37,973 nt of DNA from Paracoccus binzhouensis (GCF_016446475.1 NZ_JAEHFP010000032.1:1-37973); one strand, 5' to 3'; numbered from the stretch's first letter, positions 8,107 through 17,823 are shown. Numbers and translations: made by a program. Notes: a model not told the origin generated them from the sequence alone.

Positions 8107-8877
8107 TTATTCGCGGTTGCCCAGGAACTGCAGCAGGAACATGAACAGGTTCAGGAAGTCCAGGTAAAGCTGCAGGGCGCCCATGATCGCCGACTTGCCC
8201 AGGAAATCGCGGTCCGAATTCGCCAGCTGCAGATAGGTGTTCTTGATGTTCTGCGTGTCGAAGGCGGTCAGACCGGCAAAGATCAGCACGCCGATCGCCG
8301 AGATGGCGAATTGCATGGCGCCGGATTTCAGGAAGATGTTCACGATCGAGGCCACGATCAGCCCGATCAGGCCCATCAGCAGGAAGGTGCCCATGCCGGA
8401 CAGGTCGCGCTTGGTCGTGTAGCCCCAGAGCGAGAGCCCGGAGAAGGCGATGGCCGTCACCAGGAAGGTCTGGACGATCGAGAACGAGGTATAGGCGGCG
8501 AAGATCCAGCTGATCGAGACGCCCATCACCGCGGCGAAGGCATAGAACAGCGTCGTCGCACCCTGCACCGAGAGCCGGTTCAGCGCGGCGCCGAACGCGA
8601 AGACCATGACCAGCGGCGCGAACATCACCAGCCATTTCACCGGCGACAGGTAGAGGGTCTTGCCGAACTCGGTCAGGTAATGGCCATTGCCGAGCGCCCA
8701 TTGCGTGGGCGTGTCGGACAGGGTCAGCCCGGCCATGCCCCAGGCGGTGCCGGCGGTGACCAGCATGCCCACGGCCATCAGGCCATAGACCTTGTTCATA
8801 TAGGCGCGCAGGCCCTCGTCCACGGCAGCCGAGCGCGTCGCGGTCCCGGCCGTGCGGATCGAATTGTAGTCTTGCAT
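8107..8877 (-). CDS. Bax inhibitor-1 / YccA family inner-membrane protein
   Basis: This 256-residue protein begins with a short soluble N-terminus (MQDYNSIRTAGTATRSAAVD) and then has about seven hydrophobic helices. The family pattern is clear: VYGLMAVGMLVTAGTAW in helix 1, a TTLFYAFAAVMGVSISWIF segment, and the C-terminal LTAFDTQNIKNTY motif followed by ALQLYLDFLNLFMFLLQFLGNR. Bacterial members include YccA, linked to FtsH protease, and BsYetJ, a pH-sensitive calcium leak channel. Which applies here is unknown. A GGGGAGAACCT ribosome-binding context precedes the ATG. The gene converges on glutamate dehydrogenase and appears monocistronic. Confidence 0.93.
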   Translation of the reverse strand: MQDYNSIRTAGTATRSAAVDEGLRAYMNKVYGLMAVGMLVTAGTAWGMAGLTLSDTPTQWALGNGHYLTEFGKTLYLSPVKWLVMFAPLVMVFAFGAALNRLSVQGATTLFYAFAAVMGVSISWIFAAYTSFSIVQTFLVTAIAFSGLSLWGYTTKRDLSGMGTFLLMGLIGLIVASIVNIFLKSGAMQFAISAIGVLIFAGLTAFDTQNIKNTYLQLANSDRDFLGKSAIMGALQLYLDFLNLFMFLLQFLGNRE

Positions 8878-9000
8878 AGGTTCTCCCCGGTCGAAAATCG
8901 CGGTGCGGCCCCGAACGGCCCACCATCCACGCAGATATTGGCAAAGCCCGGCGGTTTTTCAATGCGCAGCGCGCGATTCACCGGGCCGCTGACGAAAATT

Positions 9001-9969
9001 TCAGAGGCTAACGATCACCTTGCCGGTCGAGCGCCGGCTGGCCAGCAGGTCATAGCCCTCGGCCAGCCGGTCGAGCGGCAGGGTGGCGCCGACATGCGGA
9101 TGCAGCCGGCCCTGCTCGTAGAGTGTGAACAGCGCCGCGATGTCCCGGCGCAGCAGGTCGGGATCGAGCTTGTGATAGCCGCCCCAGTAGAAGCCGTGGA
9201 TGGCGATGTTCTTCACCAGCGCGTGGTTCAGCGGCAGCGCCGGAGGCGTTCCGCCGGCAAAGCCGATGACGAGGAAGCGCCCTCCGGGCCGCAGCGCCCC
9301 GAAGGCGGCCTCGCCCGGCGCGTCGCCCACCGGATCATAGACCACATCGACGCCGCCCAGGTCGCGCAGCGCGGCGCGCAGATCGGTGCAGGTGGCGCTG
9401 TCGATGCAGACCGCGGCGCCGGCGGCGCGCGCCACGGCCAGCTTCTCCTCGCCCCGCGCCACGGCGATCACCCGGGCGCCCAGGGCGGCGCCGATCTCGA
9501 CCGCGGTCAGGCCGACGCCCCCCGCGGCGCCCAGCACCGCCAGCGTCTCGCCCGGGCGCAGGCCGGCGCGCAGCGTCAGGGCGAAATGGCTGGTGCCATA
9601 GGCGATCAGGAAGCCCGCCGCCTCCTCATGGCTCATGGCGTCGGGGATCGGGTGACAGCAATCGGCGGGGAACAGGTTGGCCTCGGCCATGGTGCCCTGG
9701 GCCTGCACCGCCACGCGCGTGCCGGGCGCCAGCGCCACGCCGGAGCCGGCGGCCAGCACCTCTCCCGCGCCCTCGAGGCCGGGAACGAAGGGCAGGGGCG
9801 GTGTCTCCTGGTAGCGGCCGGTGGTCATCAGCAGATCGGCGAAGTTCAGCGCCGCGGCGCGCATCCGCACCAGCACCTGTCCGGGCCCCGGCGATCCCAG
9901 CGACAGGGCCGCTGGCACGGGAAGTCCCGACATTTCCTTGATTTGCATCATTTTCCAGCTCGCGCTCAT
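9001..9969 (-). CDS. zinc-independent MDR alcohol dehydrogenase / NADPH:quinone oxidoreductase family
   Basis: This 322-residue medium-chain reductase has the GroES-like N-terminal domain (GPGQVLVRMRAAALNFADLLMTTGRY, then PFVPGLEGAGEV, about residues 28-71). A nucleotide-binding domain follows with AVLGAAGGVGLTAVEIGAALGARVIAVARGEEK. The cysteine/histidine zinc ligands of alcohol dehydrogenases are absent, placing it with quinone oxidoreductase/crotonyl-CoA-reductase-like members. The substrate is unknown. M1 has AGGA about eight bases upstream. M7 and M8 are weaker alternatives. It is followed by the BI-1-type gene on the same strand after 123 bases, and no terminator is evident between them. 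Confidence 0.9.
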   Translation of the reverse strand: MSASWKMMQIKEMSGLPVPAALSLGSPGPGQVLVRMRAAALNFADLLMTTGRYQETPPLPFVPGLEGAGEVLAAGSGVALAPGTRVAVQAQGTMAEANLFPADCCHPIPDAMSHEEAAGFLIAYGTSHFALTLRAGLRPGETLAVLGAAGGVGLTAVEIGAALGARVIAVARGEEKLAVARAAGAAVCIDSATCTDLRAALRDLGGVDVVYDPVGDAPGEAAFGALRPGGRFLVIGFAGGTPPALPLNHALVKNIAIHGFYWGGYHKLDPDLLRRDIAALFTLYEQGRLHPHVGATLPLDRLAEGYDLLASRRSTGKVIVSL

Positions 9970-10059
9970 GATCCATCCTGTCCGTTGTCAGCCCTTGCGG
10001 CGCCGCTTTTTCCAGTGTTTCCGGGGGGTTCGGATAGCGCGCCGCCCCGGTTGCGAGTG

Positions 10060-10077
10060 CTTGTCTTTTTGGACAAG
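10060..10077. promoter_or_regulatory. inverted repeat upstream of the XRE regulator
   Basis: CTTGTC (10060-10065) and GACAAG (10072-10077) form a perfect 6-bp inverted repeat with a six-base spacer, about 70 bases before the XRE gene start and between two divergent genes. It could be an autoregulatory operator. No binding data are implied. Confidence 0.4.
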
Positions 10078-10147
10078 TCGACATTATCAAGCTCGAAAAT
10101 TGCGTCAAACTGGTGTAGCGCCCGTTTAGATTGAGTGAGGTGTTACC

Positions 10148-10507
10148 ATGAAGCATAACGTTGACGTCCACGTCGGGAAGCGCATCCGACACCGTCGCTG
10201 GATGATCGGCATGACCCAGCAGCAGCTTGCCGAGAAGGTCGGGATCAAGTTCCAGCAGATCCAGAAATACGAGACCGGGATGAACCGGGTTTCGGCTTCG
10301 CGGCTCTGGGATATCGCCCGGGCGGTCGACGTGCCGGTCAGCTTCTTCTTCGAGGGGCTCGAGGACGGGCAGCTGCCGGACACGGTCGAGGGCGACATCC
10401 TGGCCGACAAGGAGGCGCTGCAGCTGGTCCGCGCCTATTACGCCATGCCCGAGGCGCAGCGCCGCCAGATCTTCGAGCTGGCACGGGTGCTGTCCGACGC
10501 CGCCTGA
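10148..10507 (+). CDS. XRE-family transcriptional regulator (PraR/PhrR-like)
   Basis: This 119-residue protein has a helix-turn-helix of the lambda-repressor type at about residues 9-66 (VGKRIRHRRWMIGMTQQQLAEK, then FQQIQKYETGMNRVSASRLW). The conserved VPVSFFFEGL turn follows, then a short helical C-terminus (ALQLVRAYYAMPEAQRRQIFELARVL). The layout matches the PraR/PhrR group of alphaproteobacterial regulators, which are linked in rhizobia to quorum sensing, biofilm and acid stress. The role in this organism is unknown. A GTGAGGTG sequence serves as ribosome-binding site. The gene is divergent from the MDR oxidoreductase, with an inverted repeat in the gap, and is followed on the same strand by the HisN-like phosphatase after 81 bases. 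Confidence 0.9.
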   Translation: MKHNVDVHVGKRIRHRRWMIGMTQQQLAEKVGIKFQQIQKYETGMNRVSASRLWDIARAVDVPVSFFFEGLEDGQLPDTVEGDILADKEALQLVRAYYAMPEAQRRQIFELARVLSDAA

Positions 10508-10588
10508 GGCGCCCCGCCGCAGCCCGAGGCTTCCGCTTGCGGGCCGGTGCGGCTAAACCTGCGCCCAGGACATCCGCGGGGGCAGGCC

Positions 10589-11404
10589 ATGACAAGCGCG
10601 AACAACCGAATCCCTGTCGAAGGGGGCGACCGGATCATGGCCGTGGCGCATCGCCTGGCCGATGCCGCCCGGGCCGAGACGCTCAGCCTGTTCCGCAGCC
10701 CGGCGCTGCGCCCCGACAACAAGGCCGGCAGCGGATTCGATCCGGTGACCGAGGCCGACCGGGCCAGCGAGCGCGCCATGCGCGCCATCCTGGCCGCCGA
10801 ACGCCCCGAGGACGGCATCCTGGGCGAGGAATACGGTGTCCAGAACGGACAGAGCGGCCTGACCTGGATCCTAGATCCCATCGACGGCACCCGCGCCTTC
10901 ATCGCCGGGGCGCCCAGCTGGGGCGTGCTCATCGGGCTCAGCGACGCGCAGGGGCCGATCTACGGCATCGTCGACCAGCCGCATCTGGATGAACGGTTCG
11001 AGGGCGGCCTGGGCCGCGCCCGGCTGATCTCGCGCGCGGGCGAGGTGCCGCTGCGGGTCCGGCAGGGCGTAGCGCTGGCCGAGGCCACGCTGATGACCAC
11101 CTATCCCGAGGTCGGCTCGCCCCGGGAACATGCGGCGTTTTCCCGCGTCGCAGCCCGGGCGCGGCTGGTGCGCTACGGGCTGGACTGCTACGCCTATGCG
11201 CTGCTGGCCGCCGGTCATGTCGACCTGGTGATCGAGGCGGGGCTGCAGCCCTATGACGTGGCCGCGCCCATCGCCGTGGTTCAGGCGGCGGGCGGCGTGG
11301 TGACGGATTGGCGCGGCGGGCCGGCCCATCACGGCGGCACCATCATCGCCGCCGGCTCGGCCGAGCTGCATGCCGAGGCGCTGGCGCTTCTGAACGGCGA
11401 TTGA
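10589..11404 (+). CDS. inositol monophosphatase family protein, probable histidinol-phosphatase (HisN type)
   Basis: This 271-residue member of the lithium-sensitive phosphatase family has the three metal-site motifs in order: GFDPVTEADRASE, then GEEYG and WILDPIDGTRAFI (about residues 75-110), then the C-terminal EAGLQPYDVAAPIAVVQAAGG. The IDGTRAFI and WGVLIGL variants are, to my knowledge, typical of the HisN-type histidinol-phosphatases used by alphaproteobacteria in place of HisB/HisJ, so a histidine biosynthesis role is likely but not proven. No other his gene is in view. I chose the ATG at 10589 over an in-frame ATG at 10547 because GGGGGCAGG precedes it and the upstream 14 residues look non-coding. 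Confidence 0.85.
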   Translation: MTSANNRIPVEGGDRIMAVAHRLADAARAETLSLFRSPALRPDNKAGSGFDPVTEADRASERAMRAILAAERPEDGILGEEYGVQNGQSGLTWILDPIDGTRAFIAGAPSWGVLIGLSDAQGPIYGIVDQPHLDERFEGGLGRARLISRAGEVPLRVRQGVALAEATLMTTYPEVGSPREHAAFSRVAARARLVRYGLDCYAYALLAAGHVDLVIEAGLQPYDVAAPIAVVQAAGGVVTDWRGGPAHHGGTIIAAGSAELHAEALALLNGD

Positions 11405-11479
11405 GGCCCGGGCGCAAGCCCCCTATGGTGCCGCCAACCGCAATCCTCGTCCCAGGACTAGAATGCCGAGGAGCCAGCC

Positions 11480-12856
11480 ATGACCGAGCCCGAGACCGAC
11501 GCCCCCGAGGATGATTTCCAGCCCAGCCGGCAGGAGATGGAGGCGATCAACCGCGCCATCGACGACGGCGACGGCCCGGCGCTGGACGCGGCGCTGGAGC
11601 CGATGCACGCTGCCGACATCGCCGACCTGATCGAGCAGCTGAACCCGGCGCGGCGGCGCATCTTCCTGCAGCTCTATTCCGGCGAGATCGACGGCGAGAT
11701 CCTGTCCGAGATCGACGAATCGATCCGCGAGGAGGTGGTCGAGCAGCTGCCGCGCGAGGTGCTGGCCGAGGCCGTGCGCGAGATGGACAGCGACGATGTC
11801 GTCGATCTGATCGAGGACATGGAGGAGCCCGAGCAGCAGGCCATCCTGGCGGCGCTGGACGAATCGGACCGGGCGGCCGTCGAACGCTCGCTGACCTGGC
11901 CGGAATATTCGGCCGGCCGGCTGATGCAATCCGAGGTGGTGACCGCGCCCGAGCATTGGACGGTGGGCGAGACCATCGACTTCCTGCGCGCCGAGGAATG
12001 GCTGCCCGACCAGTTCTATCATGTCGTGCTGGTCGATCCGCGCCGCCACCCGACCGGCTATGTCACGCTGGGCAAGCTGCTGGCCTCGCGCCGCGACGTG
12101 GCGCTGCGCGACATCACCGAGGACAGCTTCCGCACCGTCTCGGCCCGCCAGGACGAGGGCGACGTGGCCTATGCCTTCAACAAGTATCACCTGATCTCGG
12201 CTCCGGTGGTCGATGACGACGACCGGCTGGTGGGGGTGATCACCATCGACGACGCCATGTCGGTGCTGGACGAGGAGCATGAGGAGGACTTCCTGCGCAT
12301 GGCCCGGGTCTCGGACGACAGCCATGTCTCGGACGGGCCGCTGCAGACCGCGCGCCAGCGCCTGCCCTGGCTGGTGATCAACCTGTGCACCGCCTCGCTT
12401 TCGGCGCTGGTGATCTCGCGCTTCGAATCGACGCTGGCGCAGCTGGTGATCCTGGCGGCGCTGATGCCCATCGTCGCCTCGACCGGCGGCATCGCCGGCA
12501 CGCAGTCGCTGGCCGTGGCGGTGCGGGCGCTGGCCACGCGCGAGCTGACCAGCGCCAATGCCCGCCGCGTGGTGCTGCGCGAGCTGATGGCGGGCATGCT
12601 CAACGGGCTGGGCCTGGCGGTGATCCTGACTCTGGCCGGCGCCGTCATCCTGGGCAGCCTGCCGATCGGGCTGGTGCTGGGCATGGCGATGATCGCCAAC
12701 CAGGTGGTGGCGGCCATGGGCGGCGTGCTGGTGCCGCTGAGCCTCAGCAAGCTGGGGCTGGACCCGGCGCTGGCCTCGGGCACCTTCGTCACCACCATGA
12801 CCGACATGATGGGCTTCTTCGCATTCCTGGGGCTGGCGTCATGGATCCTGATCTGA
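11480..12856 (+). CDS. mgtE: magnesium transporter MgtE
   Basis: This 458-residue MgtE has the full three-part architecture. An N-terminal superhelical, acidic MgtE-N domain covers about residues 20-140 (MHAADIADLIEQL near its start). A CBS pair follows at about 145-265 (SAGRLMQSEVVTAPE, then FRTVSARQDEGDVAY and LVGVITIDDAMSV). The five-helix pore domain includes IVASTGGIAGTQSLAVAVRAL. The last motif, ASGTFVTTMTDMMGF, carries the aspartate equivalent to the pore magnesium-binding Asp432 of Thermus MgtE. The acidic N-domain and CBS pair sense cytosolic magnesium and gate the channel. GAGGAGCC is the ribosome-binding site. The last 16 bases overlap the cyclo-ligase start, which implies coupled translation. 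Confidence 0.95.
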   Translation: MTEPETDAPEDDFQPSRQEMEAINRAIDDGDGPALDAALEPMHAADIADLIEQLNPARRRIFLQLYSGEIDGEILSEIDESIREEVVEQLPREVLAEAVREMDSDDVVDLIEDMEEPEQQAILAALDESDRAAVERSLTWPEYSAGRLMQSEVVTAPEHWTVGETIDFLRAEEWLPDQFYHVVLVDPRRHPTGYVTLGKLLASRRDVALRDITEDSFRTVSARQDEGDVAYAFNKYHLISAPVVDDDDRLVGVITIDDAMSVLDEEHEEDFLRMARVSDDSHVSDGPLQTARQRLPWLVINLCTASLSALVISRFESTLAQLVILAALMPIVASTGGIAGTQSLAVAVRALATRELTSANARRVVLRELMAGMLNGLGLAVILTLAGAVILGSLPIGLVLGMAMIANQVVAAMGGVLVPLSLSKLGLDPALASGTFVTTMTDMMGFFAFLGLASWILI

Positions 12857-13398
12857 AGGCGGCGCTGCGGCGGCAGGCGCTGGCGGCGCGCGGGCAGGGC
12901 GGCGATGCCGCGGCCATGGCGCGCCAGCTGATCGCGGCGCTGGCCCCGCATCGCGGCAAGGTGCTGGCCGGCTACTGGCCGATGCGCGACGAGGCCGATC
13001 CGCGCCCGGCCATGGCGGCGCATGACGGCCCGGTCTGCCTGCCGGTGGTGCCCGGTCCGGGCCGGCCCCTGGTCTTCCGCGCCTGGGACGGGCGGCTGGA
13101 GGCCGGCAGTTTCGGCACCAGCCACCCGCCCGCCGATTCGCCGGAACTGCGGCCCGAGGTGCTGATCGTGCCGCTGGCCGGCTTTGATCGCCAGGGCAAC
13201 CGGCTGGGCTATGGCGGCGGCTTCTACGACCGGACCCTGGAAAAGCTGCGCGCCGAGGGCGGCGTCGTGGCGATCGGCTATGCCTTCGCCGTGCAGGAGA
13301 TTCGGGCGATTCCGGTCGAGCCCACCGACCAGCCGCTGGATCTGATCGTGACCGACAGGGGCGTCATCCTGCCGCAGCGCAAAAATCCCGAAGCGTGA
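12841..13398 (+). CDS. 5-formyltetrahydrofolate cyclo-ligase
   Basis: This 185-residue enzyme converts 5-formyl-THF to 5,10-methenyl-THF with ATP, returning a stored or inhibitory folate to the active pool. The N-terminal basic helix DLKAALRRQALAAR contributes to ATP and folate binding. The signature GFDRQGNRLGYGGGFYDRTL lies at about residues 117-136, and the C-terminus ends with PLDLIVTDRGVI. The ATG at 12841 lies inside the mgtE reading frame (16-base overlap, different frame). No other start is compatible with the family's N-terminus, so translation is probably coupled to mgtE. There is no metabolic link to magnesium transport beyond the enzyme's MgATP requirement. Confidence 0.92.
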   Translation: MDPDLKAALRRQALAARGQGGDAAAMARQLIAALAPHRGKVLAGYWPMRDEADPRPAMAAHDGPVCLPVVPGPGRPLVFRAWDGRLEAGSFGTSHPPADSPELRPEVLIVPLAGFDRQGNRLGYGGGFYDRTLEKLRAEGGVVAIGYAFAVQEIRAIPVEPTDQPLDLIVTDRGVILPQRKNPEA

Positions 13399-13835
13399 AT
13401 CTGCGAACGAAGCTGCAACCCTGACGGTCCCGGATTGGGGATAATCCTGTGGAAAGCGTCTGAACCGATGCCGGGAAGCCCGCCAGATCATTCGGATTTT
13501 CGCGCGGGGGCGAAAATTTTCACTTGTTAACGCTGCAGTTGCAGCGAATCTCGTGCCCCTTGCCGGACGGGGCCGCGGTACGAGAGTCCAGCAAAAAATT
13601 CGATTGAATTGACGGACGTCTCGCGTCAATTTGTATTTCAGGCTCGCAAGGCCACCAGATCTAGTGTCCCGCGCGGCGAACCTCCCGCGCCGCATTGGAT
13701 CCGGCCCAATGCGGTGCCTGGTTCAAGAATAAAGTTTCCCGGCTGCCGTCCGACGGTCGCCCGACCCCGCGCCCTGCGTCGGGGGCCGGCGTCCTGCGGC
13801 GCCCAGCGGGGCCAGGAATGGGGGACACACCGGCA
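13399..13835. promoter_or_regulatory. 437-base region upstream of nrdJ with three inverted repeats
   Basis: No gene is evident. Three perfect inverted repeats stand out: ATTTTCGC/GCGAAAAT (13496-13517, six-base spacer), CGCTGCA/TGCAGCG (13531-13546, two-base spacer) and AATTGACG/CGTCAATT (13607-13631, nine-base spacer). The middle of the stretch is AT-rich for this genome, so this is the likely nrdJ promoter. I looked for the conserved B12-riboswitch box and an NrdR box and found neither. Confidence 0.55.
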
Positions 13836-16800
13836 ATGAGGATCGAACGGCGCTTTACCACGGCCGAGAGCGGCGCCTATGGCGCGCTTTCCTTTACCAC
13901 CACCACCAGCGAGATCCGCAACCCCGACGGCAAGATCGTCTTCCGCAACGAGGCGGTGGAGGTGCCGCAGGGCTGGAGCCAGGTGGCCTCGGACGTGATC
14001 GCCCAGAAATACTTCCGCAAGGCCGGCGTGCCGGCGCGGCTCAAGCGCGTCAAGGAAAAGGGCGTGCCGGAGTTCCTGTGGCGCTCGGTCCCCGACGAGG
14101 AGGCGCTGGCGAAACTGCCCAAGGAGGCGCGCCATGGCGGCGAGACCAGCGCCCGGCAGGTCTTCGACCGGCTGGCCGGCGCCTGGGCCTATTGGGGCTG
14201 GAAGGGGGGGTATTTTTCGAACGAAGAAGACGCCCGCGCCTATTACGACGAGATGCGCTTCATGCTGGCGGCGCAGATGGGGGCGCCGAACAGCCCGCAA
14301 TGGTTCAATACCGGGCTGCATTGGGCCTATGGCATCGACGGGCCGTCGCAGGGCCATTTCTATGTCGATTACAAGACGGGCAAGCTGGTCAAGTCGGACA
14401 GCGCCTATGAGCATCCGCAGCCGCATGCCTGCTTCATCCAGTCGGTCAGCGACGACCTGGTGAACGAGGGCGGCATCATGGACCTCTGGGTCCGCGAGGC
14501 GCGGCTTTTCAAATACGGCTCGGGCACGGGCACCAATTTTTCGTCCCTTCGAGGGGAGGGCGAGAAACTGTCGGGCGGCGGGAAATCTTCGGGGCTCATG
14601 GGCTTCCTGAAGATCGGAGACCGCGCAGCCGGCGCGATCAAATCGGGCGGAACGACCCGGCGCGCGGCAAAGATGGTGATCTGCGACATGGATCACCCCG
14701 ACATCGAGCAGTTCATCAACTGGAAGGTCATCGAAGAGCAGAAGGTCGCCTCTCTGGTGGCCGGCTCCAAGATGCACGAACGGAAGCTGAACGAGATCTT
14801 CGCCGCGATCCGCGGCTGGGACGGCAGCATCGAGGATGCCACCGACCCGGCCCGGAACGCGGCGTTGAAATCGGCGATCCGTTCCGCCAAGCGCAGCATG
14901 ATCCCGGAGACCTATGTCAACCGGGTTCTGCAATATGCCAGGCAGGGCTTTGATTCGATTGAGTTCCCGACCTATGACACCGATTGGGACTCGGAAGCCT
15001 ATGTCTCGGTCTCGGGGCAGAATTCCAACAACTCGGTCCGCGTGACGGATGCCTTCCTGCGCGCGGTCCGCGACGACCTGCCCTGGGAGCTTCTGCGCCG
15101 CACCGACGGAAAGGTGGCCAAGACCGTGTCTGCGCGCGCGCTCTGGGACCAGATCGGCCATGCCGCCTGGGCCTGCGCCGATCCGGGCATCCAGTTCCAC
15201 GACACGATCAACGCCTGGCATACCTGCCCGGAACACGGACCGATCCGGGCCTCGAACCCGTGCAGCGAATACATGTTCCTGGACGACACGGCCTGCAACC
15301 TCGCGTCGATGAACCTGCTGACCTTCTGGGACGGCAAGGAATTCGACGCCGACGGCTATGTCCATGCCAGCCGGCTGTGGACCGTCACGCTGGAGATCTC
15401 GGTGCTGATGGCGCAGTTCCCCAGCAAGGAGATCGCGCAGCGCAGCTACGATTTCCGCACGCTGGGCCTGGGCTATGCCAATATCGGCGGCCTCCTGATG
15501 AACATGGGCCTGGGCTATGACAGCGAGCAGGGCCGGGCGCTCTGCGGGGCGCTGACCGCGATCATGACCGGCGTGGCCTATGCCACCTCGGCCGAGATGG
15601 CGGCCGAGCTGGGGCCGTTTCCCGGCTACAAGAAGAACGCCCGCCACATGCTGCGGGTGATTCGCAACCACCGCGCCGCGGCGCATGGCACCGGCGCCTA
15701 TGAGGGCGTGAACGTGCGCCCGGTCGAGCTGGATGCCGGGAACTGCCCCGATCCGCGGCTGGTGGCGCTGGCGCAGGGCGCCTGGGACGAGGCGCTGACC
15801 CTGGGCGAGGAGCACGGCTTCCGCAACGCCCAGGCGACGGTGATCGCGCCCACGGGCACCATCGGGCTGGTGATGGATTGCGACACCACCGGCATCGAGC
15901 CCGATTTCGCGCTGGTGAAGTTCAAGAAGCTGGCCGGCGGCGGCTATTTCAAGATCATCAACCGCTCGGTCCCGGCGGCGCTGGAGACGCTGGGCTATGG
16001 CTCGGCGCAGATCGAGGAGATCATCGCCCATGCCGTGGGCCATGCGAGCCTGGGCAATTGCCCGGGCATCAACCATGCCAGCCTGATCGGCCACGGCTTC
16101 GGTCCGCGCGAGCTGGAAAAGATCGACGCGGCGCTGGCCTCGGCCTTCGACATCCGCTTCGTCTTCAACCAGTGGACGCTGGGCGAGGCCTTCTGCCGCG
16201 AGACCCTGGGCATCCCGGCCGAAAAGCTGAACGACCCCGGCTTCGATCTGCTGCGGCACCTGGGCTTCACCCGGGCGCAGATCGACGCCGCCAACGACCA
16301 TGTCTGCGGCACCATGACGCTGGAGGGCGCGCCGCATCTGAAGCCCGAGCATTACCCGGTCTTCGACTGCGCCAACGCCTGCGGCAAGAAGGGCACCCGC
16401 TATCTGTCGGTGGACAGCCATATCCGCATGATGGCGGCGGCGCAGAGCTTCATCTCGGGCGCGATCTCCAAGACCATCAACATGCCGAACAGCGCCAGCA
16501 TCGCCGATGCGCTGGCCGCCTACGAGCTAAGCTGGTCGCTGGGCATCAAGGCCAATGCGCTGTACCGCGACGGCTCCAAGCTGTCGCAGCCTCTGGCCTC
16601 GGCGCTGGTCGAGGATGACGAGGAGGCCGAGGAGATCCTGGCCAGCGGCAATCCGCAGGAAAAGGTGGCGGTCATCGCCGAGAAGGTGGTCGAGAAGATC
16701 ATCGTCAAGGAAGCCGTGCGCAGCCATCGCGAGAAGCTGCCGCAGCGCCGCAAGGGCTATACCCAGAAGGCCATCGTCGGCGGGCACAAGGTCTATCTGC

Positions 16801-17453
16801 GCACCGGCGAATATGACGACGGCAAGCTGGGCGAGATCTTCATCGACATGCACAAGGAAGGCGCGGGCTTCCGGGCGATGATGAACAATTTCGCCATCGC
16901 CGTGTCGGTGGGCCTGCAATACGGCGTGCCGCTGGAGGAGTTCGTCGACGCCTTCACCTTCACCCGCTTCGAGCCGGCGGGCATGGTCCAGGGCAATGAC
17001 AGCATCAAGAACGCGACCTCGATCCTGGACTACGTGTTCCGCGAGCTGGCGGTCAGCTATCTGGACCGCACCGACCTTGCGCATGTGAAGCCGCAGGGCG
17101 CGCGCTTCGACGACCTGGGCGGCGGCGAGAACGAGAGCCAGCCCAACATCGTCCCGGTGGGCGAGGGCGCCTCGCGTTCGCTGGAGATGCTGCGGCAGAT
17201 CAGCTCGACCGGCTATCTGAGGAAGCGCCTGCCGCAGGATCTGGTGGCGCTGCAATCCGGGGTCTCGGTCGCGGCGGTCTCGACCGCGGACGGCGCGGCG
17301 GCGGTGGGTATCGTGACCATGGATGCGCGCGCCAAGGCCCGGATGCAGGGCTATGAGGGCGATCCCTGCGGCGAATGCGGCAATTACACCCTGGTCCGCA
17401 ACGGCACCTGCATGAAATGCAACACCTGCGGCGCCACCAGCGGCTGCAGCTGA
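13836..17453 (+). CDS. nrdJ: vitamin B12-dependent (class II) ribonucleotide reductase
   Basis: This 1205-residue enzyme reduces ribonucleotides to deoxyribonucleotides using adenosylcobalamin and works with or without oxygen. The N-terminal region includes [15 protein letters not shown]. Substrate-site motifs include [16 protein letters not shown] and [11 protein letters not shown]. The catalytic core has [23 protein letters not shown], and [13 protein letters not shown] and [20 protein letters not shown] follow. The C-terminal tail ends with [21 protein letters not shown], the cysteine pairs used for redox re-activation by thioredoxin. The start at 13836 (MRIERRFT) matches the family. An in-frame ATG 18 bases upstream is possible. 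No nrdAB or nrdDG gene is in view. Confidence 0.95.
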   Translation: MRIERRFTTAESGAYGALSFTTTTSEIRNPDGKIVFRNEAVEVPQGWSQVASDVIAQKYFRKAGVPARLKRVKEKGVPEFLWRSVPDEEALAKLPKEARHGGETSARQVFDRLAGAWAYWGWKGGYFSNEEDARAYYDEMRFMLAAQMGAPNSPQWFNTGLHWAYGIDGPSQGHFYVDYKTGKLVKSDSAYEHPQPHACFIQSVSDDLVNEGGIMDLWVREARLFKYGSGTGTNFSSLRGEGEKLSGGGKSSGLMGFLKIGDRAAGAIKSGGTTRRAAKMVICDMDHPDIEQFINWKVIEEQKVASLVAGSKMHERKLNEIFAAIRGWDGSIEDATDPARNAALKSAIRSAKRSMIPETYVNRVLQYARQGFDSIEFPTYDTDWDSEAYVSVSGQNSNNSVRVTDAFLRAVRDDLPWELLRRTDGKVAKTVSARALWDQIGHAAWACADPGIQFHDTINAWHTCPEHGPIRASNPCSEYMFLDDTACNLASMNLLTFWDGKEFDADGYVHASRLWTVTLEISVLMAQFPSKEIAQRSYDFRTLGLGYANIGGLLMNMGLGYDSEQGRALCGALTAIMTGVAYATSAEMAAELGPFPGYKKNARHMLRVIRNHRAAAHGTGAYEGVNVRPVELDAGNCPDPRLVALAQGAWDEALTLGEEHGFRNAQATVIAPTGTIGLVMDCDTTGIEPDFALVKFKKLAGGGYFKIINRSVPAALETLGYGSAQIEEIIAHAVGHASLGNCPGINHASLIGHGFGPRELEKIDAALASAFDIRFVFNQWTLGEAFCRETLGIPAEKLNDPGFDLLRHLGFTRAQIDAANDHVCGTMTLEGAPHLKPEHYPVFDCANACGKKGTRYLSVDSHIRMMAAAQSFISGAISKTINMPNSASIADALAAYELSWSLGIKANALYRDGSKLSQPLASALVEDDEEAEEILASGNPQEKVAVIAEKVVEKIIVKEAVRSHREKLPQRRKGYTQKAIVGGHKVYLRTGEYDDGKLGEIFIDMHKEGAGFRAMMNNFAIAVSVGLQYGVPLEEFVDAFTFTRFEPAGMVQGNDSIKNATSILDYVFRELAVSYLDRTDLAHVKPQGARFDDLGGGENESQPNIVPVGEGASRSLEMLRQISSTGYLRKRLPQDLVALQSGVSVAAVSTADGAAAVGIVTMDARAKARMQGYEGDPCGECGNYTLVRNGTCMKCNTCGATSGCS

Positions 17454-17515
17454 GCCGCAGCCGGGTCCGGGCGCATGGCGCGGCCGGGCCCATCCTCGAA
17501 GGAAAGGGCGAAACG

Positions 17516-17767
17516 ATGGAATTGCTGGTCGGCATTCGGCGCATCACCCCCGCCGCCATCCACCCGATCCCCGGCGGGGTCGAGGCCGAGCTGCGCGGCG
17601 ATGCGGTGCTGTCGCTGCTCGACGCCGCCTTTCACGGCGCCGGCCGGGTCGAGATCCTGGGCGGCGACCTGGACCGCCGGCCGATGGACGTGGCGGGCAT
17701 CGAGATGCGCGGCGCCTCGACCCTGGTCACGCTGCTTTGCGCCGGCGAGGCCGCGCGCCTGAACTGA
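17516..17767 (+). CDS. small hypothetical protein downstream of nrdJ
   Basis: This encodes 83 residues from an ATG with an AAGGAAAGGG ribosome-binding site, 62 bases after the nrdJ stop. I do not recognise a family. The sequence is a compact mix of beta-strand-like stretches (MELLVGIRRITPAAIHPI, VEILGGDL, STLVTLLCAGEA) with one cysteine, and no signal peptide or membrane helix. Codon use matches the neighbours, and a good terminator follows 24 bases later, which supports a real gene probably co-transcribed with nrdJ. Confidence 0.65.
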   Translation: MELLVGIRRITPAAIHPIPGGVEAELRGDAVLSLLDAAFHGAGRVEILGGDLDRRPMDVAGIEMRGASTLVTLLCAGEAARLN

Positions 17768-17791
17768 CGGCGCATCGCCATGGCGAAACCT

Positions 17792-17823
17792 GTTCCGCGT
17801 CCCCCCGGATGCGGAACCTTTTT
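17792..17823 (+). terminator. terminator after nrdJ and the small gene
   Basis: A stem of seven perfect pairs (GTTCCGC / GCGGAAC), extended by three more with one G-T, closes a C-rich loop. CCTTTTT follows. It ends the nrdJ transcription unit before the protease gene. Confidence 0.85.

Noticed and set aside
13399..13835. Possible cobalamin riboswitch before B12-dependent nrdJ
   Set aside because: Only a loose GCCGGGAAGCC match is present. The conserved GCCACTG-type B12 box and the paired core elements are not visible.
13638..16421. 927-residue open frame on the minus strand across nrdJ
   Set aside because: Same high-GC antisense artefact: no recognisable domain and overlap with a certain gene.
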